Assembly: GCA_023091665.1 (NCBI GenBank)
Contig: JALJCQ010000030.1
Span: forward strand, 188,501-252,500
Direction: 5' to 3'
Length of the DNA stretch: 64,000 nt
Origin: Pythium myriotylum
Taxonomy: Eukaryota; Oomycota; Peronosporomycetes; Pythiales; Pythiaceae
Made by a program: the position numbers and the translations under genes
The notes under the pieces: generated by a model
Databases searched by the model: none
Told to the model about the DNA's origin: nothing
Seen by the model: the letters and a program-made list of their open reading frames with translations, nothing else
In this document: positions 49,744 through 60,094 of the stretch, piece after piece
How positions within the stretch are numbered: the first letter of the stretch is position 1
Layout of the letters: the number at the start of each line of letters is the position of its first letter

Positions 49744-49800
49744 AAAGAAAGGGTGCCTCCGATGTAGTATATTATAGTACATCGGAAGCACCCTTTCTTT
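49744..49800. repeat. 57-bp palindrome (hairpin H4) at the right edge of the giant palindrome
   Basis: Arms of 23 bases beginning AAAGAAAGGGTGC pair with one mismatch around GATGTAGTATATTATAGTACATC. It begins two bases outside the end of the big inverted repeat. Confidence 0.9.
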
Positions 49801-50512
49801 GTGGCGAAACACCGATGCTGGATATTGGTGGCATCGCAGTGAGAAATGTCCGACAAAGACGTCTGGATCTCCCGGAGTTGACAATACGGTGTGATTATTA
49901 TAGCGATTTCGAAGGAGAAATTGCAGCTTGGGCCAACTAAACATTGCTCGACCAATTCTTCGTTCAAGCGAGAAATGGTGGTGGAACGATCCGAAGACGG
50001 AGGAACTTTGATGAAGTTGGTGGAACTTGAATGCAGCTCGAATATTGCCAAGACGAGACGTAAAGCCAAGGAAAAAGAGCCAACCCTCAGCTTTGGTCAT
50101 CAGAAATCCAGTTGAATAGCCGCGTGGAGACAAAACATCGCCGATGATTGCATGAAGTGATGAGTGAGTTACCTCGATTGGTGCAACGAGTTGCCTTCGT
50201 CTCAGAACCTCTAATAAATGCTCGAAGGATGAACCGAAAGCGCCCCCGTGCACGGATTCCAGTGCTGAAGACCTTCTAAAATAGATACTCTGGCTGGTCT
50301 GCACGTAACTGAAGACTTCAAGCAACGATCTCCGGCTAGTTCAACGTGTGATCATAGAAACAAGTACGTACCAAGCGCGTATGTGCTTCTACGGACGACC
50401 AAAACTTGATTTCTGCCCACTTGTTGGCTCTTTGTTACGTTGCAGTTGGTGTAGGTGGGGCACGGTTAGGTGAGCACGCTTAGACCCTGGAACCAACACG
50501 CTTCTCCCCTCA

Positions 50513-50576
<64 letters not shown>

Positions 50577-50659
50577 CAACCTACTCAGTCGCTCACTTCT
50601 CAATCCGACTCTCGGGACACAAGTCAAGTCGACCCAAGACCCTCAGGACCGCTCTCACT
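49801..50659. other. intergenic with long CT tract
   Basis: There is no convincing gene. A minus-strand frame of 246 codons (50325-49585) runs through hairpin H4 and into the palindrome arm; it has no domain and starts from a non-ATG codon. A (CT)n tract of about 60 bases (50514-50573) lies in the upstream region of the first sugar transporter. Confidence 0.5.
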
Positions 50660-52206
50660 ATGGCAGCTGGCATCGGGCTCCCAGTTGAGACCTACCACGA
50701 CGATGGCACGCGGACGGAGGGCTCGCGCATGTACGCCATCATCGTCTGTGTCTTCGCGTCGCTCGGTGGGATCTTCTTCGGCTATGACCAAGGCGTCAGG
50801 GGCGGTGTGCTTGTCATGGACAATTTCCTCGAAGACTACTGCGTGGACTACGACGGCAACATGTGGGAGGACTGCCAGAAGTCGTCGAGTGCTCTGCCGA
50901 GCAACTGGCGTACTTTCACGACGCTCTACAACGTTCTCTACTACCTCGGCTGTCTCTGTGGTGCAGCGCTTGGTGGATTCATCACCGACAAGTTTGGTCG
51001 CGCATGACCATCTTCAACGCCGGTGTCTTCTTCTGTATCGGTACTACGTGGGTTATCGCGTCGCCTGCCCACAAGCACACTGTGATCCTTTTTGGTCGTA
51101 TCGTCCAAGGAATGGGCGTCGGCAACTCGTCGTTCTCACTGCCAATCTTCGGAGCCGAGGTGGCGCCTAAAGAGCTACGTGGGTTGCTGTCGGGCTTCAT
51201 GCAGATGACGGTCGTCACTGGTCTGCTGCTCGCCAACGTCATCAACATCGGTGTCAAGCACACTAACGAAGGTTGGCGCATCACAAACGGCGTGGCATTG
51301 TTGCCTCCAGTGATCGTCATGCTCGGTATCTTCTGCGTGCCGGAGAGTCCGCGTTGGATGTACAAGCACAAAGGTCGTGAAGCTGCGGAGAAGACTCTAA
51401 AGACCCTTCGTCAAACGGAAAACGTTGGACGCGAGCTCGATGCCATTGGCGAACAGCTCGCCCTGGAAGGAGAAGAAATCGCGTGGAAGGAGCTGCTGGA
51501 CCCATCGATTATTCGTCGTGTCTTGATTGTCATCTCTCTCCAGGTGTTGCAGCAAGCCACAGGCATTAACCCTGTGATGACTTACGGCGCACAGATCTTC
51601 AAGGACATCGCCGGTGACGGTATCATGTCGCTTCTCATCATGTCCATCGTCAACTTCGTCTCGACCATCCCAGCCATGCGATGGGTCGACACCTTTGGTC
51701 GCCGAACGCTTCTGCTTGTTGGCGCTGTTGGTATGTGCATCGGCCATTTGGTCTGTGCGTTGGCCTTCACGATTGGCTGCCACGGTGATACGGACAACGC
51801 GGACTGCGACTCCTCTGCCGGTAACCTGATGATCGTCTTCGCGTGCTTCTTCGTGTTCAACTTTGCTATCTCGTGGGGCCCCGTGTGTTGGATTTATCCG
51901 GCTGAGATCTTCCCACTCAACGTGCGCGCCAAGGGTGTTACACTGTCCACCATGGCCAACTGGGGAATGGGCGCCATCATGATCGCCGTGCCCAAGCTCT
52001 TCCCGTACCTCAACCTGAACGGTGTTTTCTTTCTGTTCTTCGGGCTGTGTGCGTGCTGTGGGATCTTCGTGTGGTTCTTCTGTCCAGAGACCCGTGGTCT
52101 GTTGCTGGAGGACATTGAGGAGCTGTTCAACGGCAAGGCCGCGCGCAGCAAGGGTACCTCGCCCAAGTACGTGGAGACCGCGACGCCAATTACGCAGACT
52201 GTGTAG
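50660..52206 (+). pseudogene. sugar porter (MFS), copy 1, broken by a 1-base deletion
   Basis: The reading matches its neighbour at 52452-53999 along its full length, but spans 1547 bases against 1548. One base is missing in the arginine codons of DKFGRR (about 50998-51003), so the first frame stops at 51007 after the second to third membrane span, and the rest continues in another frame to 52206. Sugar-porter motifs are intact on both sides: GYDQGV with the family Gly-rich loop, PESPRW, QQATGINPVMTYG, and PETRG near the end. Apart from this base the copy looks undecayed, so it is either a very young pseudogene or an assembly error. A normal copy would be a 12-span proton-linked hexose transporter in the plasma membrane. 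Confidence 0.85.
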
Positions 52207-52451
52207 AGAGGAGAGGGATCGTCTGGTTTTTGGTGGATACCTAGGGTGAGTTATCCGATTTATGAGCCGACCGAAATACTGTATTGCTAGGACAATGCAA
52301 AGACTAAGACAACAAACGAAGCGGCCTCGCTAGCTGTTCCAAATTGTCACTGCTGCTTTTGATCATGTATTGGTGTTCAGAATCCACTCTATTAGAATAG
52401 AATCTTGTACGAATGAACAGGCGAAACACTCTGCTCCCACGTGTTTGGGCA

Positions 52452-53999
52452 TTACGCAGTCTGCGTAATTGGCGTCGCGGTCTCCACGTACTTGGGCGAG
52501 GTACCCTTGCTGCGCGCGGCCTTGCCGTTGAACAGCTCCTCAATGTCCTCCAGCAACAGACCACGGGTCTCTGGACAGAAGAACCACACGAAGATCCCAC
52601 AGCACGCACACAGCCCGAAGAACAGAAAGAAAACACCGTTCAGGTTGAGGTACGGGAAGAGCTTGGGCACGGCGATCATGATGGCGCCCATTCCCCAGTT
52701 GGCCATGGTCGAGAGCGTCACGCTCTTCGCACGAACGTTCAATGGGAAGATCTCCGATGGGTAGATCCAGCAGACCGGACCCCAGGAAATAGCGAAGTTG
52801 AACACGAAGAAGCACGCGAAGACGATCATGACGTTGCCAGCCGCCGAGTCACAATCGGCATTATCCGTGTCACCATCACATCCAATGGTGAATGCCAACG
52901 CGCAAACCAAATGGCCGATACACATACCAACAGCGCCAACAAGCAGAAGCGTTCGGCGACCAAAGGTGTCGACCCATCGCATGGCTGGGATTGTTGAGAA
53001 GAAGTTGACGATGGACATGATGAGAAGCGACATGATACCATCGCCGGCGACATCCTTGAAGATCTGTGCGCCGTAGGTGAGCACAGGGTTAATGCCTGTG
53101 GCTTGCTGCAACACCTGGAGAGAGATGGCAATCAAGACACGACGAATAATCGATGGGTCCAGCAGCTCCTTCCACGCAGCTTCGTCGCCTTCGAGAGCGA
53201 GTTGGTCACCGATGGCGTCAAGTTCACGACCAACGTTCTCCGTCTGACGCAACTTCTTGAGCGTTTCAGCGGCAGCCTCGCGGCCTTTGTGCTTGTAAAC
53301 CCAACGCGGACTCTCTGGTACACAAAAGATTCCAACCATGACGATCACTGGAGGCAACAATGCCACGCCGTTTGTGATGCGCCAGCCTTCGTCCACGTGC
53401 TTGACGCCAACGTTGACGACGTTGGCGAGCAGCAGACCAGAGACGACCGTCATCTGCATGAAGCCCGACAGCAAACCGCGAAGTTCTTTGGGGGCCACCT
53501 CGGCTCCAAAAATCGGCAATGAGAACGACGAGTTGCCGACGCCCATTCCCTGCACAACGCGCCCCAGAAGGATCACAGTTTGCTTGTGAGCGGGCGAGGC
53601 AATGATCCAGATCGTGCCGATGATGAAAAAGACACCCGCGTTGAAGATGGTCATACGACGACCAAACTTATCCGCTACGTAGCCACCAAGGGCTGCACCG
53701 GCCATGCATCCAAGATAGTAGAGCACGTTGTAGAGCGTCGTGAAAGTACGCCAGTTGCTCGGCAGAGCACTCGACGACTTCTGGCAGTCCTCCCACGTGT
53801 TGCCATCGTAGTCCACGCAGTAGTCTTCGAGAAACGAGTTCATGACGAGCACACCGCCCGTGACACCCTGGTCGTAGCCGAAGAAGATACCGCCGAGCGA
53901 CGCGAAGACGCACACGACAATCGCGTACATGCGTGAGCCCTCGGTCGGCAGATCATCACCGTTGTAGGTCTCAGCTGGTAGTCCAATGCCAGCTGCCAT
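52452..53999 (-). CDS. sugar porter family MFS transporter, copy 2
   Basis: The frame encodes 515 residues from the ATG at 53999. Twelve hydrophobic spans and all sugar-porter signatures are present: FGYDQGVTGGVLVM in the first span, ADKFGRR after the second span, PESPRWVYKHKGREAA before the central loop, QQATGINPVLTYGAQI in span 7, DTFGRRTLLL, and FCPETRGLLLEDIEELF at the end. These features define proton-coupled hexose uptake carriers in the plasma membrane. It faces copy 1 tail-to-tail with 245 bases between stops; the two share most residues. Five fixed Cys/Asp positions in the first outer loop (EDYCVDYDGNTWEDCQKS) suggest a disulfide. Confidence 0.93.
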   Translation of the reverse strand: MAAGIGLPAETYNGDDLPTEGSRMYAIVVCVFASLGGIFFGYDQGVTGGVLVMNSFLEDYCVDYDGNTWEDCQKSSSALPSNWRTFTTLYNVLYYLGCMAGAALGGYVADKFGRRMTIFNAGVFFIIGTIWIIASPAHKQTVILLGRVVQGMGVGNSSFSLPIFGAEVAPKELRGLLSGFMQMTVVSGLLLANVVNVGVKHVDEGWRITNGVALLPPVIVMVGIFCVPESPRWVYKHKGREAAAETLKKLRQTENVGRELDAIGDQLALEGDEAAWKELLDPSIIRRVLIAISLQVLQQATGINPVLTYGAQIFKDVAGDGIMSLLIMSIVNFFSTIPAMRWVDTFGRRTLLLVGAVGMCIGHLVCALAFTIGCDGDTDNADCDSAAGNVMIVFACFFVFNFAISWGPVCWIYPSEIFPLNVRAKSVTLSTMANWGMGAIMIAVPKLFPYLNLNGVFFLFFGLCACCGIFVWFFCPETRGLLLEDIEELFNGKAARSKGTSPKYVETATPITQTA

Positions 54000-56295
54000 T
54001 GTGAGAGAAGCCTTGAAGGTCTTGGGTGGCTGGGCTTGTGCTCCGCGAGGCGGATTGGGAAATGAGCAAGTGGGGGAAACGTGCAAGTCGTTGAGTCAAG
54101 AACGGAGAGTGGGTAGGAGGATCGGTAGGGCAGTCTGCCTAGGGCGTCGATACCGTGCCCATGTTCAATGTAGCAAAGAGTAGGCGTGGGCCATAGGAGG
54201 GCCGATGCATGGGAATGTTCAGGTGAACTTGGAAGGAACCTGTGCTCCAGATTGCACCATTCCTTGAGCCGCTAAAATAAATTGTAGCAGATTATCCACA
54301 AAGGAAAATACTCGTTTTGGACTGGCAGAGACACATAGTATATGTTCATGAAGGTTCTGGTGCTACTGTGTGCGTGGAGATCTCCCCATTTGCATTTTGA
54401 GACGAGGGGTACTACGTGAACATTAGTTCATGTTCACGTCCCCTCTCGGATAGGCTCTGTAGCTTTCAGCAACAAGGTTCGGTCCTTGACCGCAGAGGAT
54501 GAATTTGCTGCAGAAACGACGGCTCAGGTCATTTCTGCAGCAATTTTATCTTCTGCTTCAGAGATCCGGACGACCATCATTTTGTCCAAAGCAGATCGGT
54601 CATCAGCGCCCAAACCAGTTCATCTGAGTCTTCTTTCGCCTCTCGGCACGGTCTTTGTGTTTCATAACTCGCTCTGCGGCTTTCTGTGAGCATAATCTGG
54701 GAGCTGTGTGGTATTGATACTGCTATTGTAACTCGCTCTTGTCAGCATTGAAGATCAATGCGAATAGCAGCATATCCAATACAGTTTGGTAGTGTCAGTA
54801 TCTGCAAAACAAACGCATTCGAGAAAGCATCGTCGCTGATGGGGTTAACAGTTGGGCGATGACTGCGGATCCACCGCGGACGAAATGATGGTCGTGTGAA
54901 TGTCTGAAACTGCAGACATACTGCATCAGAAACGAAGACACTCGGGACTGACCAAAACCTCCCGTCCACGAATCAAGTGCTGACGTGTTGAAAATGTGCT
55001 GCACGATCGTGGATTCGATCCAGTAACATATTCGATAATCATAGGCGGAACACCCGGTCGTCCCAGCATTTGGTATAGTCGTATTGGAGTCGCAGATTCC
55101 ACTTCTTGCGTTGTTATGTGGGTGCAATGATGGAGAAGTTCATGTTCACGCGTAGACGTCGATCGTCAAAGTCTTCGCGTGGATACTCATCGCGACTTGT
55201 TGCCACAAAAGTGTCAGCAGGCTGTTTATGCATGCGATTTCGAAGCTGTCTTTCTTAAAGACCCCTCTGCGTAATCTGTCACGCATCCTTGCCATTCTAA
55301 GTTGCCACAAGCATGCTGTATTACCAAAGCGCACACACATCCTCCATTTCTGCGCTGTCCCTTAGCGATCTGACGAAAACCTCGTGTCCTGCACCAGAAC
55401 ACTGCTCTGATGCATCACTAGGCCTTCGTCAGATCGCTCTCAGAACATTGCACCAGCTCAGTCATAGCGTGCAAGTCTTGTCATTCGCCGTCGATCGTGC
55501 GGGTCTCGTAGAAAGGACTCGCTGACCGCCTTTTTCTCCCTGGTAGTTACGGTCATCGCGTCACCTTGGAAGCAAATACCATTTACTCCAATTGCGAACC
55601 CGGGTTTAGTCCTCAGTAAGCCCTCCACGAACAGATGTACTATTTCAGGGGGCGTACTATTTTGGGGAGGGGTTTGTAACCTCATGCGGTCGCTGGTCGG
55701 CCTACCAGTTCTCATGGAAGAGGCCAGTGGTTCGATCCCGCACGGATGGAGGTGGTCGCTGCGTGAGCGATGGCATCGAGATTCTTCTCGTTGGTGAACT
55801 TGCGTTTCGGGACTCGCATCGGAGAATGTGCCCCCGCGGCAAATTGGTGGATCTGCCCACGGGAGTACTATTTCAGGGAGGGTTTTCTAAGCTGGGTGGT
55901 CCACGGGACAGGAGTACAATTTTAGGGGGTTTTCAATTGCAGGGGGGTTCGCAATTGGAGTAAATACAGTACTCCGACTTGCCTTAGTGAACACGCATCG
56001 ATCAATGTCGAGAGTCTCCCTCAGCGACGTCACGGAAGTCGCGTGTTTTGCACAAAGAACATTGCATCTGGACAGTCAGAACGCGCAAGTCGCGAGATTT
56101 GGCTCGCCGCCTTCCTCGCCCATGGGATGAAGTTACAGTCGTCGCGTAACCTTGAAACTCTTTTCCAGCTTGCAATTTAGTTTCTGGAAAGTGTAACCTG
56201 GAGAATCTCGCCAACCTAGATTCCAACCTTGAGAATTTTGGTTCTCGTCCGCACGTATCCGTTGGTTATTTTGCGCACGCAAACCAACGTCCGCA
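54000..56295. other. 2.3-kb intergenic region, no supported gene
   Basis: Scattered short ORFs lack domains. About 55680-55745 contains a sequence with an exact RNA polymerase III B-box (GGTTCGATCCC) inside a tRNA-like context, followed by a region with repeated TACTATTT(C)AGGG-like phrases (55637-55940). This may be a decayed tRNA-derived SINE, but I could not fold a proper cloverleaf. Confidence 0.4.
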
Positions 56296-57081
56296 ATGGT
56301 CAAGCCGCTCAACAAGGAATGGGAGCTCTTCGGGCGCAAGTACCGCATCCCGGGCGCCAAGGGCGAGAAGGTCGACTGCAACGCCTGCCACAAGCAAGTC
56401 TCGGCCGCCGTCAACCGCCTGCAGTCGCACCTGCGCGTGTGCCCGGCGCGGCCCGTGCCAGCGCACAGCCCAACTGAGTTGGTTCCGGACGCCAACCCGC
56501 CAACGCTTGGCGTGGACGCGGCGCCGACGCCCGACTTGGGCGATGGCGCGTTGGACTCGGTCGCCATGCTGACGCCAACGGTCGCCGCCACGCCAACGGC
56601 CGCTGCGGCTGTGGCCGCGGACGCCGCGCCTCCGGCCGCCAAGCGTCCGCGCGTGGCCGTCCCGTCGGCCGCGATCCGCGACCGTCCGCAGTGGCCCTCG
56701 ACCGACGACCCGTGGGCAGCAACGCCGGCCACGTACGCCAAGCGGCGGCTCGAGATCGAGGAGCAGCGTCTGCAGCTCGAGCTCAAGCGCGAGCGCCGCG
56801 AGCAGAACCGCGAGCGCCTGGAGCTCGAGATCCTCGAGGCGCGCGCGCGCAAAGAGCGGCTCGCGGCCGAGAAAGAGGCGTTCGAGGCGCGCGCCATGTT
56901 GGCGCTCTCGCGCAAGCAGCTGCGCGACCAGGGCGTGAGCGAGGACGAGATCGAGCGCGTGCTGCCGGTCGAGTCGCTGCTGGCCGCCAACGGCCACGCC
57001 GAGGCTGCGGCCGCCAACGCGGCGGCCGCGGCCGCCCTCGAGGCCGCCAACAAACAACTCCAGGATCAAGCCGAGCTCTAA
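56296..57081 (+). CDS. BED-like zinc finger plus coiled-coil protein
   Basis: The frame encodes 261 residues. The N-terminus has a compact zinc-finger pattern, VDCNACHKQVSAAVNRLQSH ending in LRVCP (~29-53), which resembles BED-type fingers used by domesticated transposase proteins to bind DNA. A Pro/Ala/Val-rich linker follows, then a basic nuclear-localisation-like KRPR. A long uninterrupted charged helix comes next (~150-215: RRLEIEEQRLQLELKRERRE and onward), typical of a coiled coil. The tail is Ala-rich. The protein is probably a nuclear DNA-binding dimer. Similar oomycete proteins often derive from hAT transposons, but no catalytic core is present. Confidence 0.7.
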   Translation: MVKPLNKEWELFGRKYRIPGAKGEKVDCNACHKQVSAAVNRLQSHLRVCPARPVPAHSPTELVPDANPPTLGVDAAPTPDLGDGALDSVAMLTPTVAATPTAAAAVAADAAPPAAKRPRVAVPSAAIRDRPQWPSTDDPWAATPATYAKRRLEIEEQRLQLELKRERREQNRERLELEILEARARKERLAAEKEAFEARAMLALSRKQLRDQGVSEDEIERVLPVESLLAANGHAEAAAANAAAAAALEAANKQLQDQAEL

Positions 57082-57256
57082 ATCCAATACACCAACAAAA
57101 ACCAACAAAATGGGGCTCGAGTGGATTATAATTTGACACACACACACCACCACCTCGGCCCGCCTGACTACTACTACTAATAACTATCCTAGCGATACTC
57201 TCTTGAGCTACTGCAATGGGTGGCGGATAAATAAGGCACCGAGCACGTGGACGAGC

Positions 57257-59179
57257 TCAGAGGTCGATGATGCACGACCGCGCCGAGTCCATGGCCTGGT
57301 AGTAGTTGTCGCTGAACACGGCGCGCGAGGTCGAGGTCGCTCGCATCGACCGGCCTTCGGGCGTGTTCAGCAGCGTGTACGAGAGCGAGCCGAGCCGCAG
57401 CATGACCTCCTGAGCAGTGGGACGCAGAGCCGGGTCCTGGTCCCAGCAAGCACGCAGCAGGTCGACAAACTCGGGCGGCGCGCGGCTCACGTAGATCGGC
57501 GGGATCTTGGGACGCTCGCCATTGGCGACGAGTGTGCGCACCTGGTGGTCGAACGCGACGTCGCCAAAAGGAGTGGACCCGTTCGTGAGGATCTCCCACA
57601 TGGCCATGCCAAAGCTGTAAATGTCGGTCGCGCGGTTGAAGATGCAGTTGTTCGGGTCGGCCATGATCTCGGGCGCGTTCCAGCGCCACGTGCCGGCGAA
57701 CGACGTCTTGTGGCGCGACTTCTCGTCCGAGATCTCGTCGTCCACGGGCAGCGTCGCACGCCGCCGCGTCGTCAGGATGAACTCGGGCGCGATCCGAGAG
57801 ATACCAAAGTCGGCGATCTTGGCGGTCCAGTCCTCGGTGACCAGGATGTTGGAGGCCTTGAGGTCGCGGTGGAGGTAGATCGGGTCGCGGTTGTGCATGA
57901 ACGCGAGTCCCTTGGCCGCCTCGAACGCGAGCCGCACTTTGGTCGACCACTCCATGAGCGGATTGGCCTTGAGACAGTCACGAAGAGAACCTCGTGCACA
58001 GTACTCACTACAACGAAAGCAGCGAGCGTCAGATCAGGCCCCCTCACGAGTAAAACGAAAATAAGTAGCGGCTACTCACTTGACAAGACACATGCTGCCC
58101 TTGTAGGTGCCGAGCTGGATGAAGAGCGTGATGTTGGGATGCCGCAGCTGGGCAGCGAGGGCGGCCTCGTCACAGAACGTGTCCTGCAGCTCCGACATGT
58201 GGGTCATGTAGAGGTCCTCGGTGCCTTCGGTGACGCCCTGGAGTCGAATGCACTTCATGGCGACCGTGATGCCGAGCCACTGCGTGCGGTACACGACGGC
58301 GCTCGAGCCTTCGCCGATCTTGACGACCGGTCCGGTCGTGACCATCTCCGAGAGCTGGCCCACGAGCGAGTTGCTGTCGATGGTCTTCTCGTCCATGAGG
58401 CTCTCTTCGTGGCTCGGCTCCGTGGGCGGCGCGTCGCAACAGCACGCGAGGCTCGTGGCGAACAGGAAAGCATTAGTAATCGGCAGCATGTACGTGACGG
58501 TCTCGGCGACGACGCCAAAGGCGACAAAGCGGCGGACGCAGAGCTGCGTGACGAGCAGCGGCAGCGAGAAGACGGCGTTGCAGACGACGTAGCCGAGCAG
58601 GCGTCGCAGCACGTTGCGGCCGTGGGTGTTGTCGTTGAGCCGCGTGGTTTTGCGCACGACGTCGAGGTTGGCGAGGATGGCGGCGAGCATGGCGATCTGC
58701 ATGAGCAGCACGGCGGCGGCGTTGAGCGCGTGGGCCGTGGCGTTGTCCACGAGCGTGGGCAGCGTGGCGAACATGACGCCGTAGACCGTGGCGGCGACGA
58801 CCGAGACGAAGAAGTTGCGGCGCACCTGGAGCGAGTCGACGCGGCCGAGGCGCATGAGCAGCGAGAGGTTGGCGATCCAGAAGAGCGACATGAAGAAGGC
58901 GAAGCGCGCGAGCGCCGTGGCGAGCACGGCGAGCGCCGAGGCGGCGTCGGGCGCGTGCGCGTAGCCGCTGGCGTAGGTGAGCTGCGCGTGGTGGCGCAGC
59001 GCCTCGAGCGCCACGAAGCTCAGGTCCGAGAGCCCGATGATGCAGAGGATGAAGTCGGCCATGCGGCGCTTGAGGCGGTGGAACGTGGCCGAGTGCACGA
59101 GCAGGAACATGGCGGCGAGCCCCGCGAGCAGCAGCGCCGCCCACTGCGCATACTCGAAGGCGTCCAGCCAGGACGACAT
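57257..59179 (-). CDS. seven-transmembrane receptor fused to TKL protein kinase
   Basis: Two exons: 59179-58080 and 58007-57257. A 72-base intron lies inside the kinase domain, and joining rebuilds CLVNEYCARGSLRDC exactly, giving about 616 residues. The first ~250 residues hold about seven hydrophobic spans with the layout of a GPCR-like receptor, with no long extracellular N-terminus. A Ser/Asp-rich linker leads to a tyrosine-kinase-like (TKL) kinase domain (~300-575): GEGSSAVVY (P-loop), VAMKCI (Lys), HRDLKASN (catalytic loop), IADFGIS, GTWRWNAPE (TKL-type activation segment) and DIYSFGMAMWEIL. All catalytic residues are present, so it should be active. Receptor-kinase fusions with a GPCR-like head are an oomycete speciality. 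It would transmit an external signal directly into phosphorylation at the plasma membrane. A CCAACGTTGG palindrome lies 43 bases upstream of the ATG. Confidence 0.88.
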
Positions 59180-59540
59180 GCGGTGGGCGGAAGAAAGACC
59201 CAATAAAACGCCAACCAAACGCCAACGTTGGCGCCCAACTTTGATTGCCCGGCGTCGGTGGGGAAGCTGTCAAAAAGCCATGTGCTGAACCTGGAGACAG
59301 GAAGGACATGCGGCCGCGCATTCCACCTCGAGAACGAGGTTTTGGACAGCCACTAGTGGCAACCCCTACCCGCGACCGACAACTCATGTCGCCGATTTGA
59401 GCCAATCTCGAGGGGTTGAAGCTCAAGTATCGCAATGGATTGGTGGAAAAAAAGCCGGCGCACCCGAGTGACTCGCACTGAAACCTTCCATAGTTTATCT
59501 TAGAAAGCAGAGCCCCGACTGATTCCTTCGCTGATCCAGC

Positions 59541-60060
59541 CATTGCAACCTCTATGGATGAATACTCCTTCCTTCCCACCCCGTCTCGTCCGGGAAGCGG
59601 CGCCAACGTTCGTGCCAACGCGACGCCGGACCATGGATGCCGGATCATGAACGTCCCAGTGAACGTCCCGGACTCTGGGCGCCGGATGATGAACGTCCCG
59701 GACTCCGGACGCCGGATCGCGGACGCCCCGGACGCCGGACGCCGGACCGTCCGGGGACTTTCGTGTCCACATTATTCCCCCCTGCCAACGTACCTCTCAC
59801 GCCTTCGACGGTCCCGCCATTGCAACCTCTATGGATGAATCTTCCTTCCTTCCTACCCCGTCTCGTCCGGGAAGCGGCGCCAACGTACGCACCAACGCCA
59901 TGACCTCCGGATGAACGTCCCGGACCCCGGACTCCGGATCGCGGGCGCTTCGGACTCTGAACTCCGGACGCCGGATCACAGACGCCCCAGACTCTGGACT
60001 CCGGACGCCGGGTCGCCAAACTCCGGACTCCGGACCGCCCGGGGGCCTGTCGTCTCCATA
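59541..60060. repeat. duplicated ~275-bp unit with CCGGACTCCGGACG minisatellite
   Basis: The segment beginning CCATTGCAACCTCTATGGAT at 59541 recurs from 59817 (near-identical for about 80 bases, through CCGTCTCGTCCGGGAAGCGG). After each copy comes a GC-rich stretch built of CCGGACTCCGGACGCCGGATC-like units of 10-11 bases. It sits directly upstream of the third sugar transporter. Confidence 0.85.
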
Positions 60061-60094
60061 TTCCCCCCCCCCCTCCCTGTCCACGCAGCCTCTC

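Noticed and set aside
49585..50325. 246-codon minus-strand ORF at the right edge of the palindrome
   Set aside because: It reads through hairpin H4 and the arm boundary, begins at a non-ATG codon and has no domain.
55680..55745. A functional tRNA gene
   Set aside because: The B-box is exact, but the acceptor and T stems do not pair properly; at best it is a degenerate tRNA-derived repeat.
57203..59206. 667-codon plus-strand ORF opposite the 7TM-kinase gene
   Set aside because: It lies exactly opposite a gene with complete kinase motifs and spans its intron; it shows no domain and has biased His/Arg/Glu/Val composition.
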